NCBI GenBank assembly: GCA_021324305.1
Contig: JAJPJI010000028.1
Span: forward strand, 1 to 38,889
From: Gammaproteobacteria bacterium
GTDB taxonomy: Bacteria; Pseudomonadota; Gammaproteobacteria; DSM-16500
DNA length: 38,889 bases
Reading direction: 5' to 3'
In this document: positions 26,000 through 35,747 of the stretch, piece by piece
How the letters are laid out: the number at the start of each line of letters is the position of its first letter
How positions within the stretch are numbered: the first letter of the stretch is position 1
Made by a program: the position numbers and the translations under genes
The notes under the pieces: model-generated
What the model was told of the DNA's origin: nothing
Database searches by the model: none
What the model saw: the letters and a program-made list of their open reading frames with translations, nothing else

Positions 26000-28594
26000 T
26001 TAAGCACCCACTTTTTCCTGCACCCAGGTATAGACAGATTGCAAGGCCGCGTCCAGTGCCTCGGGCTTGTTTCCGCCTGCCTCAGCGAGATCTGCCCGGC
26101 CGCCGCCTTTTCCGCCTATCTGGCTGGCAACCATGCTGACAATTTCCTTGGCATTGATTCTGTCAACAAGATCAGATGTGACGCCTCCAACGACACCGAC
26201 CTTGTTTTCTTTGACGGTCGCGAGCACAACAACAGCGGTGCCGAGTTCCTGTTTGAGATGATCCATGGCGTTGCGCAATGCCTTGCCGTCCAGACCTTCA
26301 ACGACGGTAGCCAATACTTTGAGATTGCCTACGGGTTTTGCACGTACTGCCAGATCCCTGCTGAATAAGCCAGCGAGTTTATCCTTGAGCTGCTGAATCT
26401 CTTTTTCCAGCGAATGTATGCGTTCCTCAGACTGGTGAATTTTTTGCTTGAATTCATCTTCGCGCTTTTCCATGTAACGCAATGCTCCATCGCCTGTTAC
26501 CGCTTCAATGCGACGTATACCGGCTGCCACACCTGTTTCCGCTGTGATTTTGAAGATACCAATATCACCCGTATGGTCAGCATGCGTTCCGCCGCAGAGT
26601 TCAACTGAAGGGCCAAAATGCACCACGCGAACCTTGCTGCCGTATTTTTCGCCAAACAGGGCGACGGCGCCGCTTGCAATCGCTTCTTCCGGCGATGTCA
26701 CACGTACCACGCCTTCATAGTTGGCGCGGATTTCATCATTGACCCGTTTTTCAATTTTACGCAATTCCTCGTCAGTGAGAGGTGCGGAATGGGCAAAATC
26801 AAAACGCAGTCGTTCTGGTTCCACCAATGAGCCTTTCTGGATGGCGTGTTCACCCAATACCTGCTTCAACACCATATGCAGCAAATGTGTTGCGGTGTGA
26901 TTAAGGACGGTGGCTGCGCGGCGTCTTGCATCGACTTCGGCAATCACTTCATCGCCGACATGCAATGTTCCTTTTTCCAGTTTGCCCAAGTGCAGATGGG
27001 TGTGGGCCTGCTTGATGGTATCCAGGACTTTGAAATAGGTTTTATTATCTATGCGCAGAATGCCCTGATCACCGATCTGGCCGCCTGATTCTGCGTAGAA
27101 TGGCGTACGATCCAGAACAATAGAGCCTTTCTCACCTGCATTCAGTGAGTCGACAAATTTTCCATCCCGATACATGGCGAGAATTTTTCCTGTGTCGGGA
27201 ATTTTCTCTGCCAGCAGATTTTTATGGCCGGTGAACTCAGTGGGTGGCTGGTTTTCCTGGGCGACGGTGTATTCCGTCGTGAATTGACTTGCTTGGCGCG
27301 AGCGTTCACGCTGTTTGGACATGGCTGCTTCAAAGCCATCGTAATCAATCATTAAATTACGTTCCCGTGCGATATCAGCAGTCAAATCCGCTGGAAATCC
27401 GTAAGTGTCATATAATTTGAATACAGTTTCGCCTGGAATAATATCACCTTTTAATTCGCTGACGACTTGTTCAAAAAGTTTCAAACCCTGAGACAGTGTC
27501 GTGCTGAATTGCTCTTCTTCCTGGCGTAATGTTTTTTCAACATGTGCCTGCGCCTTGACAAGTTCAGGGTAGGCATCTCCCATGAGATCAACCAATGGCT
27601 GCACCAGCTGATAGAAGAAGGGTTGAGTTAGTCCCAGTTTGTTGCCATGACGCAGTGCGCGGCGAATAATGCGGCGTAATACGTAACCGCGGCCTTCATT
27701 GGAGGGGATAACACCATCGGTAATTAAAAAGCTGCAGGAACGGATATGGTCGGCAATCACGCGCAGGGAGAAATTGGACAAATCCTTGACGCCGGCAATG
27801 CTGGCTGCAGCCTTGATCAGTGGCTGAAATAAATCGGTGTCGTAATTGTTATGCACGCCTTGCAGTACCGCAGAAATGCGTTCCAACCCCATGCCTGTGT
27901 CGACGGAAGGTTTGGGGAGGGGTGTGAGTGTGCCGTCCGCAGCGCGGTCATATTGCATGAAGACCAGGTTCCAGATTTCGATATAACGGTCACCGTCAGC
28001 ATCTTCACTGCCTGGCGGGCCGCCAGCGATATCAGGGCCGTGGTCGTAAAAAATTTCCGTACAAGGACCACAGGGACCGGTTGGGCCCATGGACCAGAAG
28101 TTATCGTGTTCGCCGCAGCGACTAAAGCGTGCCGGATCGATTTTCATTTCTTTTAACCAGATTTCTTCAGCTTCCTTGTCATCTTCAAAAACAGTGACCC
28201 ATAATTTTTCTGGCGGCAAATGCATGCGATTAACAAGAAAGTCCCAGGCAAAACGGATGGCATCGCGTTTGAAATAATCGCCAAAACTGAAATTACCCAG
28301 CATTTCAAAAAAAGTATGATGACGTGCGGTGTAACCGACCCGCTCCAGATCATTGTGTTTGCCGCCTGCACGGACACAGCGTTGTGATGAAGTGGCGCGT
28401 GTATAGGGCCTGGATTCCAGGCCAAGGAATACATCCTTGAATTGCACCATGCCCGCATTGGTAAATAAAAGAGTTGGATCATTGCCGGGCACTAACGAGC
28501 TGCTGGGCACGATTTCATGTCCGTGTTCACGGAAATATTCCAGAAATTCACTGCGGATTTTATTGCTGCTTATGGGCGTCATTTTTGTTGTCAT
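26000..28594 (-). CDS. alaS: alanyl-tRNA synthetase
   Basis: The protein has about 864 residues (E. coli AlaRS has 876). It starts in family style with [20 protein letters not shown], continues with [16 protein letters not shown] and [13 protein letters not shown] (class II catalytic core), has the editing-domain zinc ligands HTATHLLH and [13 protein letters not shown], and ends with the Gly-rich C-Ala domain ([19 protein letters not shown]). It charges tRNA-Ala and edits mischarged Ser and Gly. The frame opens at GTG 28603; I prefer ATG 28594 because it is the first ATG, although no strong ribosome-binding site is seen. It is separated from recX by the tandem repeat array, so it probably has its own promoter. 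Confidence 0.96.
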   Translation of the reverse strand: MTTKMTPISSNKIRSEFLEYFREHGHEIVPSSSLVPGNDPTLLFTNAGMVQFKDVFLGLESRPYTRATSSQRCVRAGGKHNDLERVGYTARHHTFFEMLGNFSFGDYFKRDAIRFAWDFLVNRMHLPPEKLWVTVFEDDKEAEEIWLKEMKIDPARFSRCGEHDNFWSMGPTGPCGPCTEIFYDHGPDIAGGPPGSEDADGDRYIEIWNLVFMQYDRAADGTLTPLPKPSVDTGMGLERISAVLQGVHNNYDTDLFQPLIKAAASIAGVKDLSNFSLRVIADHIRSCSFLITDGVIPSNEGRGYVLRRIIRRALRHGNKLGLTQPFFYQLVQPLVDLMGDAYPELVKAQAHVEKTLRQEEEQFSTTLSQGLKLFEQVVSELKGDIIPGETVFKLYDTYGFPADLTADIARERNLMIDYDGFEAAMSKQRERSRQASQFTTEYTVAQENQPPTEFTGHKNLLAEKIPDTGKILAMYRDGKFVDSLNAGEKGSIVLDRTPFYAESGGQIGDQGILRIDNKTYFKVLDTIKQAHTHLHLGKLEKGTLHVGDEVIAEVDARRRAATVLNHTATHLLHMVLKQVLGEHAIQKGSLVEPERLRFDFAHSAPLTDEELRKIEKRVNDEIRANYEGVVRVTSPEEAIASGAVALFGEKYGSKVRVVHFGPSVELCGGTHADHTGDIGIFKITAETGVAAGIRRIEAVTGDGALRYMEKREDEFKQKIHQSEERIHSLEKEIQQLKDKLAGLFSRDLAVRAKPVGNLKVLATVVEGLDGKALRNAMDHLKQELGTAVVVLATVKENKVGVVGGVTSDLVDRINAKEIVSMVASQIGGKGGGRADLAEAGGNKPEALDAALQSVYTWVQEKVGA

Positions 28595-28756
28595 GGTTTT
28601 CACTGTTTAATTTTAATTAAGTAACAAATACAAAATATCATACCAGCGTCACGTTCGAATGCTCATTCTCACTCCCGAGTGCTCAGTGTCATTCCCGAGT
28701 GCTCAGTGTCATTCTCGCGAAAGCGGGAATCCATCATTCGTTTTTCCACAGTCGTG

Positions 28757-29070
28757 CCATGGATGGATTCCCGCCTACGCGGGAATGACACACAAAATGC
28801 CACAATCGCGCCATGGATGGACTCCCGCCTACGCGGGAATGACACACAAAATGCCACAATCGCGCCATGGATGGACTCCCGCCTACGCGGGAATGACACA
28901 CAAAATTCCACAATCGTGCCATGGATGGATTCCCGCCTACGCGGGAATGACACACAAAATTCCACAATCGTGCCATGGATGGATTCCCGCCTAAGCAGGA
29001 ATGACACACAAAATGCCACAATCGTGCCATGGATAGATTCCCGCCTGCGCGGGAATGACACACAAAATTC
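28757..29070. repeat. 54-bp tandem array of palindromic repeats between alaS and recX
   Basis: CCATGGAT recurs at 28757, 28811, 28865, 28919, 28973 and 29027, an exact period of 54 bases. Each unit contains TTCCCGCCTACGCGGGAAT or a close variant, a perfect hairpin, followed by GACACACAAAATKCCACAAT. A single inverted relative sits at 28708-28734, and a shorter repeat around CCCGAGTGCTCAGTGTCATT lies just before it. Units differ by few bases; the fifth has a damaged palindrome (CCTAAGCAGG). 54 is a multiple of three, so long open frames appear by chance in several frames. The array fills the alaS-recX gap of almost 500 bases; no gene is there. Confidence 0.92.
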
Positions 29071-29090
29071 ATTCTATCTCGCGATACGCT

Positions 29091-29573
29091 TTAACTGTCC
29101 TCACTTCCAAACACACTCTCTATGTGTTCCCGGGTGTAGCCACGGTATTGCAGAAAGCGCATTTGTTTGGCACGGTCTTTGAAATTGCTCGGCAGCCTGC
29201 CTTTAAAATGCTTGTGCCAGACTTTGCGTGCTTCAGTAAACCACGCATTATCGGTGATCTGTAATCGTTCTGCAATCACATCAGATGTCAGGCCGCGAGC
29301 CTGCAGCTCCATGGAAATGCGCAGTGGCCCATAACCTTTTCCCCGGCGCCAATAGATATAATTTTCGATGAAGCGATGTTCGTCGATGAGCCCTGTCTGA
29401 ACAAGTTCAGTAACGACAGATTCACTGTCTTTAGGAGAGTAACCTTTGGTTTTAAGCTTGATCAGGATTTCATGCCGGGAATAATCACGGCGTGTGAGCC
29501 AGTTAAGCGCAGCACGCCGGATTTTTTCGAGGCCGTCACGATCAGCAGCTTTGCTGTTGTCATTATTGCTCAT
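29091..29573 (-). CDS. recX: RecX, RecA regulatory protein
   Basis: This 160-residue protein has the three-helix repeat architecture of RecX: ALNWLTRRDYSRHEILIKLKTKGYS (about 22-46), LIDEHRFIENYIYWRRGKGYGPLRI (about 62-86), ELQARGLTSDVIAE and a final RFLQYRGYTREHIESVF. RecX binds the groove of the RecA filament and limits its extension and activity. It begins 8 bases after the recA stop, with no strong ribosome-binding site, so it is probably translated from read-through of recA mRNA. Confidence 0.92.
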   Translation of the reverse strand: MSNNDNSKAADRDGLEKIRRAALNWLTRRDYSRHEILIKLKTKGYSPKDSESVVTELVQTGLIDEHRFIENYIYWRRGKGYGPLRISMELQARGLTSDVIAERLQITDNAWFTEARKVWHKHFKGRLPSNFKDRAKQMRFLQYRGYTREHIESVFGSEDS

Positions 29574-29581
29574 GGTTTTTC

Positions 29582-30625
29582 TTAGGCAACGCTTTCCTCA
29601 GGCTCTTCACTCTGTGCGGATCCGTCTTTGCCATGGACTATCATGATGTCGCGAATTTTATTTTCAATTTCTTTCGCAATAGCCGTATGTTCTTTCAGGA
29701 ATTGCCGCGCATTTTCCTTGCCCTGGCCTATGCGTTGCCCGTTGTAACTGAACCATGCTCCGGATTTGTCGATTAATCCCAACTGCACGCCGAGATTAAT
29801 GATTTCGCTTTCACGCGAGATGCCTTCGTTATACAGAATGTCAAATTCAGCCTGTTTGAAGGGCGGCGCAACCTTGTTTTTCACAACTTTCACACGTGTT
29901 TCACTGCCTATGATTTCTTCGCCTTCTTTCACATTGCCGATACGGCGAATATCCAGACGGACGGATGCGTAAAACTTCAACGCATTACCGCCAGTGGTGG
30001 TTTCCGGATTGCCAAACATGACACCTATCTTCATGCGGATCTGATTGATGAAAATGACCAGCGTGTTAGAACGTTTGATATTGGCTGTCAGCTTGCGTAA
30101 TGCCTGTGACATGAGACGTGCCTGTAAGCCCATGTGCTGGTCGCCCATTTCTCCTTCGATTTCAGCCTTGGGGGTGAGTGCGGCAACAGAGTCGATGATA
30201 ATGACATCAATGGCGCTGGAACGGACCAGCATGTCAGCAATTTCGAGAGCCTGTTCGCCAGTGTCTGGCTGTGAAATAAGCAGGTCATCTACATTGACAC
30301 CCAGACGTCTGGCATAAGCAGGATCCAGCGCATGCTCGGCGTCAATAAATGCAGCAGTTCCGCCTTTTTTCTGGCATTCCGCGATGACTTGCAGGGTGAG
30401 GGTGGTTTTACCGGAAGATTCCGGTCCGTAAATTTCGACGATGCGGCCTTTGGGTAATCCGCCAATGCCAAGAGCGATGTCTAACGAAAGTGATCCGGTG
30501 GAAATTTCTTCAATATCCGGAACATCAGCGGCATCATCACCCAGACGCATCACCGTGCCTTTGCCGAACTGGCGTTCAATTTGGCTTAACGCCGCGGCCA
30601 GTGCCTTTTTTTTATTCTCTTCCAT
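29582..30625 (-). CDS. recA: recombinase A
   Basis: The 347-residue protein is canonical RecA. Landmarks are Walker [10 protein letters not shown] (67-75), [32 protein letters not shown] (Walker B and L1 region), the L2-region [19 protein letters not shown] and an acidic C-terminal tail. It forms ATP-dependent filaments on single-stranded DNA for strand exchange. AAGGA precedes the ATG. I see no CTG-N10-CAG LexA operator in the 450 bases upstream, in keeping with the reported lack of a LexA-type SOS system in Legionella and Coxiella. recX follows in the same operon. Confidence 0.98.
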   Translation of the reverse strand: MEENKKKALAAALSQIERQFGKGTVMRLGDDAADVPDIEEISTGSLSLDIALGIGGLPKGRIVEIYGPESSGKTTLTLQVIAECQKKGGTAAFIDAEHALDPAYARRLGVNVDDLLISQPDTGEQALEIADMLVRSSAIDVIIIDSVAALTPKAEIEGEMGDQHMGLQARLMSQALRKLTANIKRSNTLVIFINQIRMKIGVMFGNPETTTGGNALKFYASVRLDIRRIGNVKEGEEIIGSETRVKVVKNKVAPPFKQAEFDILYNEGISRESEIINLGVQLGLIDKSGAWFSYNGQRIGQGKENARQFLKEHTAIAKEIENKIRDIMIVHGKDGSAQSEEPEESVA

Positions 30626-30777
30626 ACTGTATTCCTTCTACATATTGTTTGTCGGTGGGTCATAATCCTTGCATCCCGAGGATAGTTACAGGCATCGGGA
30701 GACAGAGGAACAGGGGAGACTTTATTTATAACCTGTAATCCCCAAATGGGAAAGCGTTTTATTGCAGGAAAATTGAC

Positions 30778-30853
30778 TGGATCCCGCGCATAATGCGCGG
30801 GACGTGCTGCGGCTTTGCTGGGGCGTCGTCCCGCGGCTCGACCGCGGGATCCA
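30778..30853. repeat. 76-bp element with terminal inverted repeats
   Basis: It begins TGGATCCCGCG and ends CGCGGGATCCA. Each end also forms its own hairpin (CCCGCGCATAATGCGCGGG; CCCGCGGCTCGACCGCGGG), so it is a pair of inverted palindromes around a short core. This is the form of a REP pair or a very small MITE. It lies upstream of recA. Confidence 0.75.
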
Positions 30854-30948
30854 AACCTCAAAACTCAAAGCTCACCTGGTGGATCAGATTAATTTTTGAT
30901 CATAAGCCAATGGTTAAATAACAAATTAATTAATCAAATATTTCCTTT

Positions 30949-30965
30949 CTTAAGGTTCTCTTAAG
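30949..30965 (+). promoter_or_regulatory. PmrA-type response-regulator box
   Basis: CTTAAG-GTTCT-CTTAAG is a perfect two-half-site repeat with 11-base spacing, the consensus known for PmrA in enterics and closely related to the Legionella/Coxiella TTAA-type box. TAGAAT at 30977-30982 is a plausible -10 placed 11 bases after it, so the box would cover the -35 region as at PmrA-activated promoters. The ATG of the downstream gene is at 31076, about 95 bases after the -10. Confidence 0.6.
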
Positions 30966-31075
30966 AATTCACCCCGTAGAATACCCGCGCTTTTGACATT
31001 ATAAAAATGGAACGAGGAAGAATAATCATTGTCAGATGAGTGATAACTTTTATTAATAATAAGGGAGAAGTTGTA

Positions 31076-32260
31076 ATGTCCAGTCCAAGACCAAAGCGAA
31101 AAGCAGAAGATGAAATTCTTGTAGCCGATACCGAACATCATGACGATGTTGTTGAAGTTGAAAGAACGAGTGCCCTGCAGAGATTTTCGCAAGTTGCCTA
31201 CAGCTATACGGTAGATGGTGTTGCGATGACTACCGTTTTAACAACCGAATTCATTCCAGACGTCCTGCCTCAGCCATATAAAGAAATGGTGAGAACCGGT
31301 CTTGTGCTGGCTGATATTACTACTATGGATGCTATTCATGCTGTCACTGAACGTAAACATCCATTTTCCGGTTTCGATGCTTTTACACCAGTGAAATATA
31401 CGCTTTCATTTATTCCGCCGGTAGCGACCAGTGTTGGCGTCGGTTTCCTGATTGAAGCTTATGGACCTGCTGTTATGGCTTCCAACAATCCAGCATTACA
31501 AGTAGTCGGTATGGTTCTCCAGAATCCGTTGGCGCATACCGGAGTAACGGCATTAGTTGCTTATGCGGAATTTGGATTGACCAAAAAATTAATCGAATGC
31601 TGTAAGAAGCCCGGACAAACCAATGAAGAAGCTGGACGCAATTTGCTGCAGATTGGAATCAAGGTAGTGACCAATGTTGTCGAGCCAATCGCCATGTATG
31701 AAGCACTGCGCATGACTTTACTGATGGCTGGACAGGAAGGGGTATTGCATAACCAGTATTTCCCGCTCATCGTTGTCGGCTTTGATCAGATGTTGAAGAT
31801 GTGGGGCCACATGAGCCGTATTCCACACCCAATGGAAGATCTGGCAGTGAAGGAAGAGCGGCGCCCGCAAGCTTCTGACGAAGAATCGCTCCTGGGTCAT
31901 GATTTGCAGCCATCCAGACCGTCTAACAGTGCCATCGCCAAAGGTGTTGCTTATTACGGCGTGCGTTTCGCGGTAGTTGCTACTGCTGTCAGTTATGGAA
32001 CGTTAGAGCTCTTGAATTACATGCAAGCTGAAACCGACCAGGAAAAGCTGGAAAGCCGCGATCGTCTCCTCAACCTCGTTGCTCTTACTGGCGCAGTGGG
32101 TGTTGGAGAGCAAGTAGCTGATTTAACTGTAAAGTTAGGTGGATTCATCTGGTCCAAAGTCAGCAGCAACTGTTCATCCATGTTTGGCGGACGCAGACAG
32201 CCCATTTCCACGCCTGTGGTGGAAGAGGTACAAGAAAATACCTTGAGGAAATCACAGTGA
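31076..32260 (+). CDS. unknown membrane-associated protein, candidate effector
   Basis: ATG 31076 is chosen because AAGGGAGAAG ends 5 bases before it; the frame could open at 31040. The 394-residue product has no signal peptide. It starts with a basic patch SSPRPKRKAEDE, which resembles a short eukaryotic nuclear-localisation sequence, then an acidic stretch. Four or more hydrophobic segments follow (for example FIPPVATSVGVGFLIEAYG, about 120-138; AKGVAYYGVRFAVVATAVSY, about 286-305; LLNLVALTGAVGVGEQVADL), with a polar C-terminal tail. I recognise no family. It interrupts the conserved pncC-recA neighbourhood and lies behind a PmrA-type box, both of which suit a horizontally gained, co-regulated host-interaction gene. 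A plain inner-membrane role cannot be excluded. Confidence 0.6.
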   Translation: MSSPRPKRKAEDEILVADTEHHDDVVEVERTSALQRFSQVAYSYTVDGVAMTTVLTTEFIPDVLPQPYKEMVRTGLVLADITTMDAIHAVTERKHPFSGFDAFTPVKYTLSFIPPVATSVGVGFLIEAYGPAVMASNNPALQVVGMVLQNPLAHTGVTALVAYAEFGLTKKLIECCKKPGQTNEEAGRNLLQIGIKVVTNVVEPIAMYEALRMTLLMAGQEGVLHNQYFPLIVVGFDQMLKMWGHMSRIPHPMEDLAVKEERRPQASDEESLLGHDLQPSRPSNSAIAKGVAYYGVRFAVVATAVSYGTLELLNYMQAETDQEKLESRDRLLNLVALTGAVGVGEQVADLTVKLGGFIWSKVSSNCSSMFGGRRQPISTPVVEEVQENTLRKSQ

Positions 32261-32284
32261 GATAATCGGATTATTCCGATACGC

Positions 32285-32309
32285 AAAGGGGCGCCATGGC
32301 GCCCCTTTT
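32285..32309. terminator. bidirectional intrinsic terminator
   Basis: AAAGGGGCGCC-ATGG-CGCCCCTTTT is a GC-rich hairpin with an A-run before and a T-run after. It lies between the end of the rightward 394-residue protein gene (32260) and the end of the leftward pncC (32332), so it can serve both. Confidence 0.88.
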
Positions 32310-32331
32310 AGCTTGTATGTGGCTGACAGGG

Positions 32332-32817
32332 TTACTTTACCAATTCCAGCAATCTCTCCAGTGCTGTTGCCATTGCCGCCAGGCGTATCGCCTGTCTGTC
32401 GCCAGAAAACAGATTGAGTTCAGTAATGGTTTCCTGGTTCCGCCTGCTCCAGGCTATCCAGACAGTTCCCACGGGTTTTTCCGTTGATCCGCCATCCGGA
32501 CCTGCAATGCCTGTGATGGCGATGCCGAGATCCGTGCCGCTATTGCGCAGCGCTCCTTCCGCCATTTCGCGTGCGGTTTGTTCGCTGACTGCGCCCCATT
32601 GATCGAGGGTAGCCTTTTTGACATCCAGCATTTCCATTTTTGCGGTATTGCTGTAGGTGACATAACCGCGCTCAAACCAGTCAGAACTGCCCGATATGCT
32701 GGTCAGCCAGTAACTGAGTCCGCCGCCAGTGCAGGATTCTGCGGTTGCCAAGGTCAACCCGCGCTGTTTTAACTCACTCGCCACGTCAGGGACGAGTATT
32801 CTCAATGCATTCACCAT
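32332..32817 (-). CDS. pncC: nicotinamide-nucleotide amidohydrolase PncC (CinA C-terminal domain)
   Basis: From ATG 32817, with AAGG 8 bases upstream, the product has 161 residues, the size of stand-alone PncC. ATG 32832 would add 5 residues with the AGG too close. [10 protein letters not shown] carries the catalytic Ser (Ser28), followed by [31 protein letters not shown] and [17 protein letters not shown], all close to E. coli PncC. The enzyme deamidates nicotinamide mononucleotide to nicotinic acid mononucleotide in pyridine-nucleotide salvage. In E. coli pncC also lies next to recA; here an unknown gene has come between. It is divergent from mutS. Confidence 0.94.
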   Translation of the reverse strand: MVNALRILVPDVASELKQRGLTLATAESCTGGGLSYWLTSISGSSDWFERGYVTYSNTAKMEMLDVKKATLDQWGAVSEQTAREMAEGALRNSGTDLGIAITGIAGPDGGSTEKPVGTVWIAWSRRNQETITELNLFSGDRQAIRLAAMATALERLLELVK

Positions 32818-32907
32818 GTTCTTTACCTTCATCCTGAGTCAGGGTATATAAGCTTAGGTTATTTTCGGCAAAAAATTTCAAATCGTTTGATTAGATGGAA
32901 TTATGAC

Positions 32908-35490
32908 ATGGCGCTATCGATGAATGATACCTACCGCGATCACACGCCCATGATGCAGCAATATTTGCGTATCAAGGCTGATTATCCGCATACACTGCTG
33001 TTTTATCGCATGGGTGATTTTTACGAATTATTTTATGACGATGCGCAAAAAGCAGCGCGCCTGCTGGGTATTACCCTGACAGCACGTGGACAGTCTGCCG
33101 GCAAGCCCATTCCAATGGCAGGTGTGCCATTTCATTCTGCGGAATCCTATATCGCAAAACTGATACGCCAGGGATTATCGGTTGCCATTTGCGAGCAAAT
33201 TGGTGATCCCAAACCGGGAGCTGGGCCAGTGGAGCGACAGGTTGTCAGGATTTTGACCCCTGGCACGGTTAGTGATGCTGCCTTTCTGTCTGACAATCAG
33301 GATAATTTATTACTCGCCTTGTTCCAGCTGGATCATGTCTATGGATTAGCAGTACTGGATATCAGCGGCGGCCGGTTTCATTTGCTGGAAGTCAAGGGTG
33401 ACGAAGCACTGATCAGCGAGCTGGCGCGGTTGCGGCCAGCAGAATTGCTGGTCAGCGATGACTGGGACCACACTGTGCTGCGCGATTATCAAAACCAGGT
33501 GCGCAGGCGTTCTCCCTGGGAATTTGATTTTGAGACATCCGTACGCTTATTGACGGAACAGATGCAAACCTATGATTTGCAGGGATTCGGTTGCCAGGAA
33601 ATGCGGGCTGCACTGTGCGCGGCCGGCTGCCTGTTGCAATATGCCAAAGAGACGCAACGCGCTGCCATGCCGCATATCCGCACTATTCATATCGAGAGAC
33701 GCGAGGAGAGCCTGATTCTCGATGCAGCGTCAAGGCGCAATCTTGAGTTGACTACAAACCTTTCCGGCGGTGAGGAAAATACGCTGGCATCGGTGCTGGA
33801 TCAAACGCGCACGGCCATGGGCAGCCGGATGCTGAAGCGCTGGCTAAACCGTCCGCTGCGCGATCGCAGCATACTGAATGAAAGACAGGAAAGCATTCAG
33901 CAACTTATCGATCAACATAGCTATGCCGCGATACAGAAAATACTGCGTGATGTCGCTGATCTGGAACGCATACTGGCGCGCGTTGCACTAAAGACGGCGC
34001 GGCCGCGGGATCTGGTTGCCCTGCGCTCAACCCTTGCGCTCCTGCCCGAACTGCAGCGGCAGCTGCATGCTTTTACTTCAGCAAGATTAGTGGCATTGAA
34101 AAACTCGATTGGTGAATATCCGGAATTGCATGATTTGCTCGCGCGCGCCTTTATCGAGAATCCACCGGTCACGATCCGTGACGGCGGTGTCATTGCACGC
34201 GGTTATGATGCGGAGCTGGATGAGTTGCTGGCGATGAGTGAAAATGCCGGTGATTTTTTAATTAAGCTGGAAGAGCAGGAAAAGCAGCGCACCGGATTAT
34301 CTACACTCAAGGTTGGATATAACCGTGTGCATGGTTATTACATTGAAATCAGCCGTGCCCAGGCGCAGGTCATTCCAGCGGATTACATCCGCCGACAAAC
34401 CCTGAAGAATGCCGAACGTTTCATTACCCCGGAACTGAAAGCCTTTGAAGACAAGGCGCTGAGTGCGCGTGACCGTGCGCTCGCCCGGGAAAAAATGTTG
34501 TATGACGAATTGCTGGACAAGCTCATTCCGGAAATTCCCGGCATGCAAGCCTCGGCCAGTGCGATTGCAGAAGTCGATGTGCTCGCCAATTTTGCGGAAC
34601 GGGCGGCGCATTTAAACTGGTGCCGGCCAGAGCTTACTGAAGAAACAGAAATTCAAATCACAGATGGCCGGCACCCGGTTGTTGAGAGTGTGTCACAGCA
34701 GCCATTTGTGCCCAATGATGTCAAACTGGATGGCAGGCAGCGAATGTTAATTATTACCGGCCCGAACATGGGCGGCAAATCGACGTATATGCGGCAAATT
34801 GCATTGATTACGCTGATGGCGCATATCGGCAGTTATGTGCCGGCGCGCGCTGCGCGAATTGGTGTGATTGACAGGATTTTTACCCGCATTGGCGCAGCTG
34901 ATGATCTGGCGAGCGGCCGTTCCACCTTTATGGTGGAAATGACTGAAACCGCGAATATCCTGCACAATGCAACAGCGCAAAGCCTGGTATTAATGGATGA
35001 AATCGGACGCGGTACCAGTACTTTCGATGGATTATCGCTAGCCTGGGCGTGCGCGCATTATCTGGCCCAGGGCATTCGTGCGTTTTCTCTTTTTGCAACG
35101 CATTATTTTGAACTGACCTCGCTCGCGGATGAAATTTCCACGGTGCACAATGTGCATCTCGATGCCACAGAACACGGCGACAAGATTATTTTCCTGCATA
35201 CTGTGCAGCCGGGTCCTGCGAACCAGAGTTATGGCATTCAGGTGGCTCAGCTTGCGGGTGTGCCGCGCTCCGTGATTCAGCGCGCCAAACAGAAATTGCA
35301 GGAGCTTGAACAACAGGCTTATGTGCATATCGCGGAATATTCTCCTGTTCCCGAACAACGAGATCTATTCACGGAAGCGGAAAAAGAGCATCCGGTCATC
35401 ACCCAGCTGCAGGCTATTAATCCCGATCAATTAAGCCCGAAAGAAGCCCTGGATCTTTTGTATCAACTGAAGGCGGAAGCTGGGAGGTAA
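32908..35490 (+). CDS. mutS: DNA mismatch repair protein MutS
   Basis: I prefer ATG 32908; the frame extends to TTG 32887, but homologues begin near here. The product has 860 residues, as expected. The mismatch-reading motif GDFYELF has Phe38 and Glu40 at the positions of E. coli Phe36 and Glu38. The ATPase has Walker [10 protein letters not shown] (about 618-626), [15 protein letters not shown], Walker [18 protein letters not shown] and the dimer helix region. The C-terminal [11 protein letters not shown] fits the tetramerisation tail. MutS recognises mispairs and recruits MutL. It is divergent from pncC over a short interval. Confidence 0.97.
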   Translation: MALSMNDTYRDHTPMMQQYLRIKADYPHTLLFYRMGDFYELFYDDAQKAARLLGITLTARGQSAGKPIPMAGVPFHSAESYIAKLIRQGLSVAICEQIGDPKPGAGPVERQVVRILTPGTVSDAAFLSDNQDNLLLALFQLDHVYGLAVLDISGGRFHLLEVKGDEALISELARLRPAELLVSDDWDHTVLRDYQNQVRRRSPWEFDFETSVRLLTEQMQTYDLQGFGCQEMRAALCAAGCLLQYAKETQRAAMPHIRTIHIERREESLILDAASRRNLELTTNLSGGEENTLASVLDQTRTAMGSRMLKRWLNRPLRDRSILNERQESIQQLIDQHSYAAIQKILRDVADLERILARVALKTARPRDLVALRSTLALLPELQRQLHAFTSARLVALKNSIGEYPELHDLLARAFIENPPVTIRDGGVIARGYDAELDELLAMSENAGDFLIKLEEQEKQRTGLSTLKVGYNRVHGYYIEISRAQAQVIPADYIRRQTLKNAERFITPELKAFEDKALSARDRALAREKMLYDELLDKLIPEIPGMQASASAIAEVDVLANFAERAAHLNWCRPELTEETEIQITDGRHPVVESVSQQPFVPNDVKLDGRQRMLIITGPNMGGKSTYMRQIALITLMAHIGSYVPARAARIGVIDRIFTRIGAADDLASGRSTFMVEMTETANILHNATAQSLVLMDEIGRGTSTFDGLSLAWACAHYLAQGIRAFSLFATHYFELTSLADEISTVHNVHLDATEHGDKIIFLHTVQPGPANQSYGIQVAQLAGVPRSVIQRAKQKLQELEQQAYVHIAEYSPVPEQRDLFTEAEKEHPVITQLQAINPDQLSPKEALDLLYQLKAEAGR

Positions 35491-35747
35491 GCCTGTTGAC
35501 TATTGAATAAAATATTTTTAATTAAACCATTCCACGCTTTTACTTCCGTATTGCTAATAATAATTTCAGCAATACTCTTGCTCCTGTGCCTTATTTATAA
35601 GAAGTTATTTATGAGGCAAATCAAGTATTTGATTATTTTATATATATTCCTCTCGCGCGCAGGCTGTGGTTAATCGTCCTCTCTATCATGGTGCTATAAT
35701 TAAAAAAACAAATCGCTTTAGCGATCATAATCTACGAGGAGTAAGTC

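Larger units (their letters stand above)
30626..31075. other. 450-bp divergent intergenic region between recA and the 394-aa membrane protein gene
   Basis: The region holds the recA leader and presumed promoter (right to left), the palindromic repeat at 30778-30853, an AT-rich stretch, the PmrA-type box at 30949-30965 and the leader of the rightward gene. No small gene is supported. Confidence 0.6.

Noticed and set aside
25898..26368. 156-codon frame antisense to alaS
   Set aside because: It lies mostly inside alaS on the opposite strand and mirrors its codon structure.
28757..29070. CRISPR array
   Set aside because: The units are contiguous identical copies with no unique spacers, and no cas genes are near.
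28659..29182. Open frames of 110-167 codons on both strands across the alaS-recX gap
   Set aside because: They are produced by the 54-base tandem repeat, whose period is a multiple of three. The translations are repeats of the same palindrome.
30626..30740. LexA operator upstream of recA
   Set aside because: CTGTAACTATCC and CTGTATTCC look like half-sites, but no CAG follows at the right distance.
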